Shown here one piece after another: positions 6,367-7,607 of a DNA stretch of 7,607 nucleotides (its first letter is position 1; each line of letters begins with the position of its first letter). The translations under genes were made by a program, and so were the position numbers. This DNA is from Acidobacteriota bacterium (GTDB lineage: Bacteria > Acidobacteriota > Polarisedimenticolia > J045). The stretch covers positions 1-7,607 of the forward strand of contig JAJRXN010000257.1 in NCBI GenBank assembly GCA_024276295.1, read 5' to 3'. Below the pieces are notes generated by a model. The model saw nothing but the letters and a program-made list of their open reading frames with translations, was not told where the DNA came from and did no database searches.

Positions 6367-7359
6367 TCAGAAGAGCAGGCTTTCCCCCGGAACCGCGAGT
6401 CCGAAACCGCGACGCTCGACCTCGCGGCGCAGCTCCGGCTCGTGGAACAGCGGGTTGGTGTGGTTGAAGTGCAGGAAGCGGATCGAGCCCGGGCGGTCCC
6501 GGGCCCGCCCCGCAAGCCGCTGCATCGTGGTCACGATCGGCGGATGCGGAATCTCGGAGAGGTCGCGCCCGGGCACTTCCCGCCCGTCGTAGAACGTGCC
6601 GTCGAGATACGCGACATCGACGCCGTCGAGCAGCCGTTCGAGCAGGTCGCCCTCCCAGCGATCGACGTCCGAGGCGAACAGGACCGTCCGCTCGCTCCCT
6701 TCGACGCGCAGCGCGATCGTGTCGGAGTACTCCTGCCGGTGCGGGACGACGATCGGGGTGATGCGCAGCCCGGGCATCGGCTCGAACGGCTCGCCGCCGC
6801 GGATGGTGCGCAGTTCGATCTGGCCGAGCGCGACGAGCTGATTCCACGGACCGTTGTCGCGCAGGAAGGCCGCCATCCGCTCCGTGACCCATGTCGGAAG
6901 ATGGTCCGTCGCGGCGACCTCCCGTCCGCAGTGGATCAGCCCCGCGTAGTGCCCGATGTGGGCGTGCGTCAGCACGAGCCCGTCGACCGGTCGTCGCGGG
7001 TGCGACGCGCGTCCGGCGATCTCGTGCAGCCGCGCCACCTGGGCCTCGATGAAGGGCGTCGCCTCGATCAGCAGGCTCGTGCCGGTCGCGGTATCAACGA
7101 TGCCGAGACTCGCCGGATCGACGCGACGTCCTTCGCGCCGCGCCCGCTCGCAACCCTCCCGCGTGCATCCGAGATGCGGCAGCCCGCCATCCTGGGCCAC
7201 ACCGAGCACGACGAGGCGGAACCGCCCCTGTCCGCCAGGGGGATCGAGCCGGCGCGCCTGACTCGCCGGCCCACAGCCGACCGCGAGCGCGCCCGCGGCG
7301 AGAACCAGGGCGCATCCGATGCGGTGGCCCGTGCGAACCTGTCGGCAACGGTCGGCCAT
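6367..7359 (-). CDS. PqqB-like metallo-beta-lactamase-fold hydrolase, predicted lipoprotein
   Basis: This is a 330-residue protein. The ATG at 7359 is preceded by GGAGG (9 nt away) and GAGG (3 nt away). A longer start at 7434 would add 25 arginine-rich residues before the signal peptide and is rejected. The N-terminus is a signal peptide (HRIGCALVLAAGALAVGC) with a lipobox-like AVGC at Cys29. The mature protein begins like PqqB (VVLGVAQDGGLPHLGC, with C65/C70 spaced as in a zinc-binding cluster). It has HxHxGH at H132/H134/H137, H207, D231 (VLFASDVD), LDGTF at 252-256 and HFNHTNPLF at 297-305, equivalent to PqqB's HINNTNP. PqqB belongs to pyrroloquinoline quinone synthesis and has a degenerate metal motif. 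This protein keeps the canonical one and is exported, so it is probably a distinct metallohydrolase of unknown substrate. No other pqq gene is in view. Confidence 0.85.
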   Translation of the reverse strand: MADRCRQVRTGHRIGCALVLAAGALAVGCGPASQARRLDPPGGQGRFRLVVLGVAQDGGLPHLGCTREGCERARREGRRVDPASLGIVDTATGTSLLIEATPFIEAQVARLHEIAGRASHPRRPVDGLVLTHAHIGHYAGLIHCGREVAATDHLPTWVTERMAAFLRDNGPWNQLVALGQIELRTIRGGEPFEPMPGLRITPIVVPHRQEYSDTIALRVEGSERTVLFASDVDRWEGDLLERLLDGVDVAYLDGTFYDGREVPGRDLSEIPHPPIVTTMQRLAGRARDRPGSIRFLHFNHTNPLFHEPELRREVERRGFGLAVPGESLLF

Positions 7360-7464
7360 CGTCCTCTGCCTCCGGTCTCCGGTCGGTCGGCGGGACCTGC
7401 CAGGCTCCCTCTTGGAACCGGGGACCGCCGTCACTCGAGATCCGGTCCAGTATCACCCGCCGAC
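7360..7464. other. Divergent intergenic region, left part
   Basis: This is the upstream region of the PqqB-like gene. Apart from the two Shine-Dalgarno-like runs next to its start, and a weak GATACT on the minus strand without a partner -35, I see no convincing signal. The PqqB-like gene's own promoter is therefore not located. Confidence 0.4.
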
Positions 7465-7493
7465 TTGTGCGATCTGGCAAACCATGCTTTAAT
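7465..7493 (+). promoter_or_regulatory. Sigma-70-type promoter for the rightmost lipoprotein gene
   Basis: TTGTGC (7465-7470) and TTTAAT (7488-7493; 5 of 6 matches to TATAAT) are separated by exactly 17 bp. They lie in the most A/T-rich part of an otherwise very GC-rich window. The implied start near 7500 gives a leader of about 23 nt. The -35 box matches only its TTG. This is the only convincing promoter I found. Confidence 0.6.
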
Positions 7494-7522
7494 GATCCGT
7501 AATCCTTTCGGAGGGCGCATCC

Positions 7523-7607
7523 ATGAGCAAGGGAATCACGATCATCGCCCTCGTCGTCTTCGGCCTGCTGGTCATCGGTTGTTCCTCGGCCTCCCGCCTG
7601 GCGCGTC
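7523..7607 (+). CDS. Predicted lipoprotein, N-terminal fragment (3' truncated)
   Basis: The ATG at 7523 is preceded by GGAGGG (7510-7515) at 7-nt spacing and by a good promoter. The 28 visible residues are a lipoprotein signal: MSKG, a hydrophobic run (ITIIALVVFGLLVIG), then the lipobox VIGC at Cys20. Serine at +2 would favour outer-membrane placement under the usual proteobacterial rule. The MSKG plus single hydrophobic segment recalls LemA-family N-termini, but too little is visible to name the family. The frame is still open at the window edge. Confidence 0.75.
   Translation, partial: MSKGITIIALVVFGLLVIGCSSASRLAR

Noticed and set aside
5357..6592. Plus-strand open frame of 411 codons over the HDOD gene
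   Set aside because: Arg-rich shadow that also crosses into the convergent gene. The HDOD frame shows clear family motifs.

Overview
The window is GC-rich, densely coded bacterial DNA. Its secreted proteins are of types common in large-genome environmental bacteria: a jelly-roll/fibronectin III surface protein, a HAF-repeat protein and an Asp-box propeller. It also has an HDOD protein, lipoprotein signal peptides and strong third-position G/C bias. Together these suggest an Acidobacteriota-like organism (Thermoanaerobaculia is my best guess). Myxococcota or Gemmatimonadota are not excluded, and no marker gene fixes the taxonomy.

Layout: (1) 2-1216 (+) is the 3' end of a large secreted protein with a beta-sandwich and two fibronectin III-like domains. 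(2) 1217-1360 is a 144-nt gap holding three consecutive hairpins. The last is an 18-bp arm pair with one mismatch, and it buries the ribosome binding site of the next gene. (3) 1361-1939 (+) is a response-regulator receiver with no recognisable output domain. After 27 nt comes 1967-3133 (+), a secreted HAF-repeat protein with a strong AAGGAG site, probably in the same operon. (4) A perfect 12-bp hairpin at 3149-3180 separates it from 3220-5283 (+), a secreted six-Asp-box sialidase-fold propeller with a cysteine-bearing C-terminal tail. (5) 5364-6338 (+) is an HDOD signalling protein with a GTG start. (6) 6367-7359 (-) converges on it and encodes a PqqB-like metallo-beta-lactamase-fold protein with a lipoprotein-type signal. 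(7) A divergent region, 7360-7522, carries a good sigma-70-type promoter driving a lipoprotein gene that starts at 7523 and runs off the window.

Four of the seven genes encode exported or lipid-anchored proteins with propeller or beta-sandwich folds, and two are cytoplasmic signalling proteins. No mobile element, CRISPR array, tRNA or rRNA was seen. I found no clearly new multi-gene system. The most notable signals are the hairpin that sequesters the ribosome binding site of the output-less response regulator, and the PqqB relative that carries a canonical metal-binding motif and is exported.
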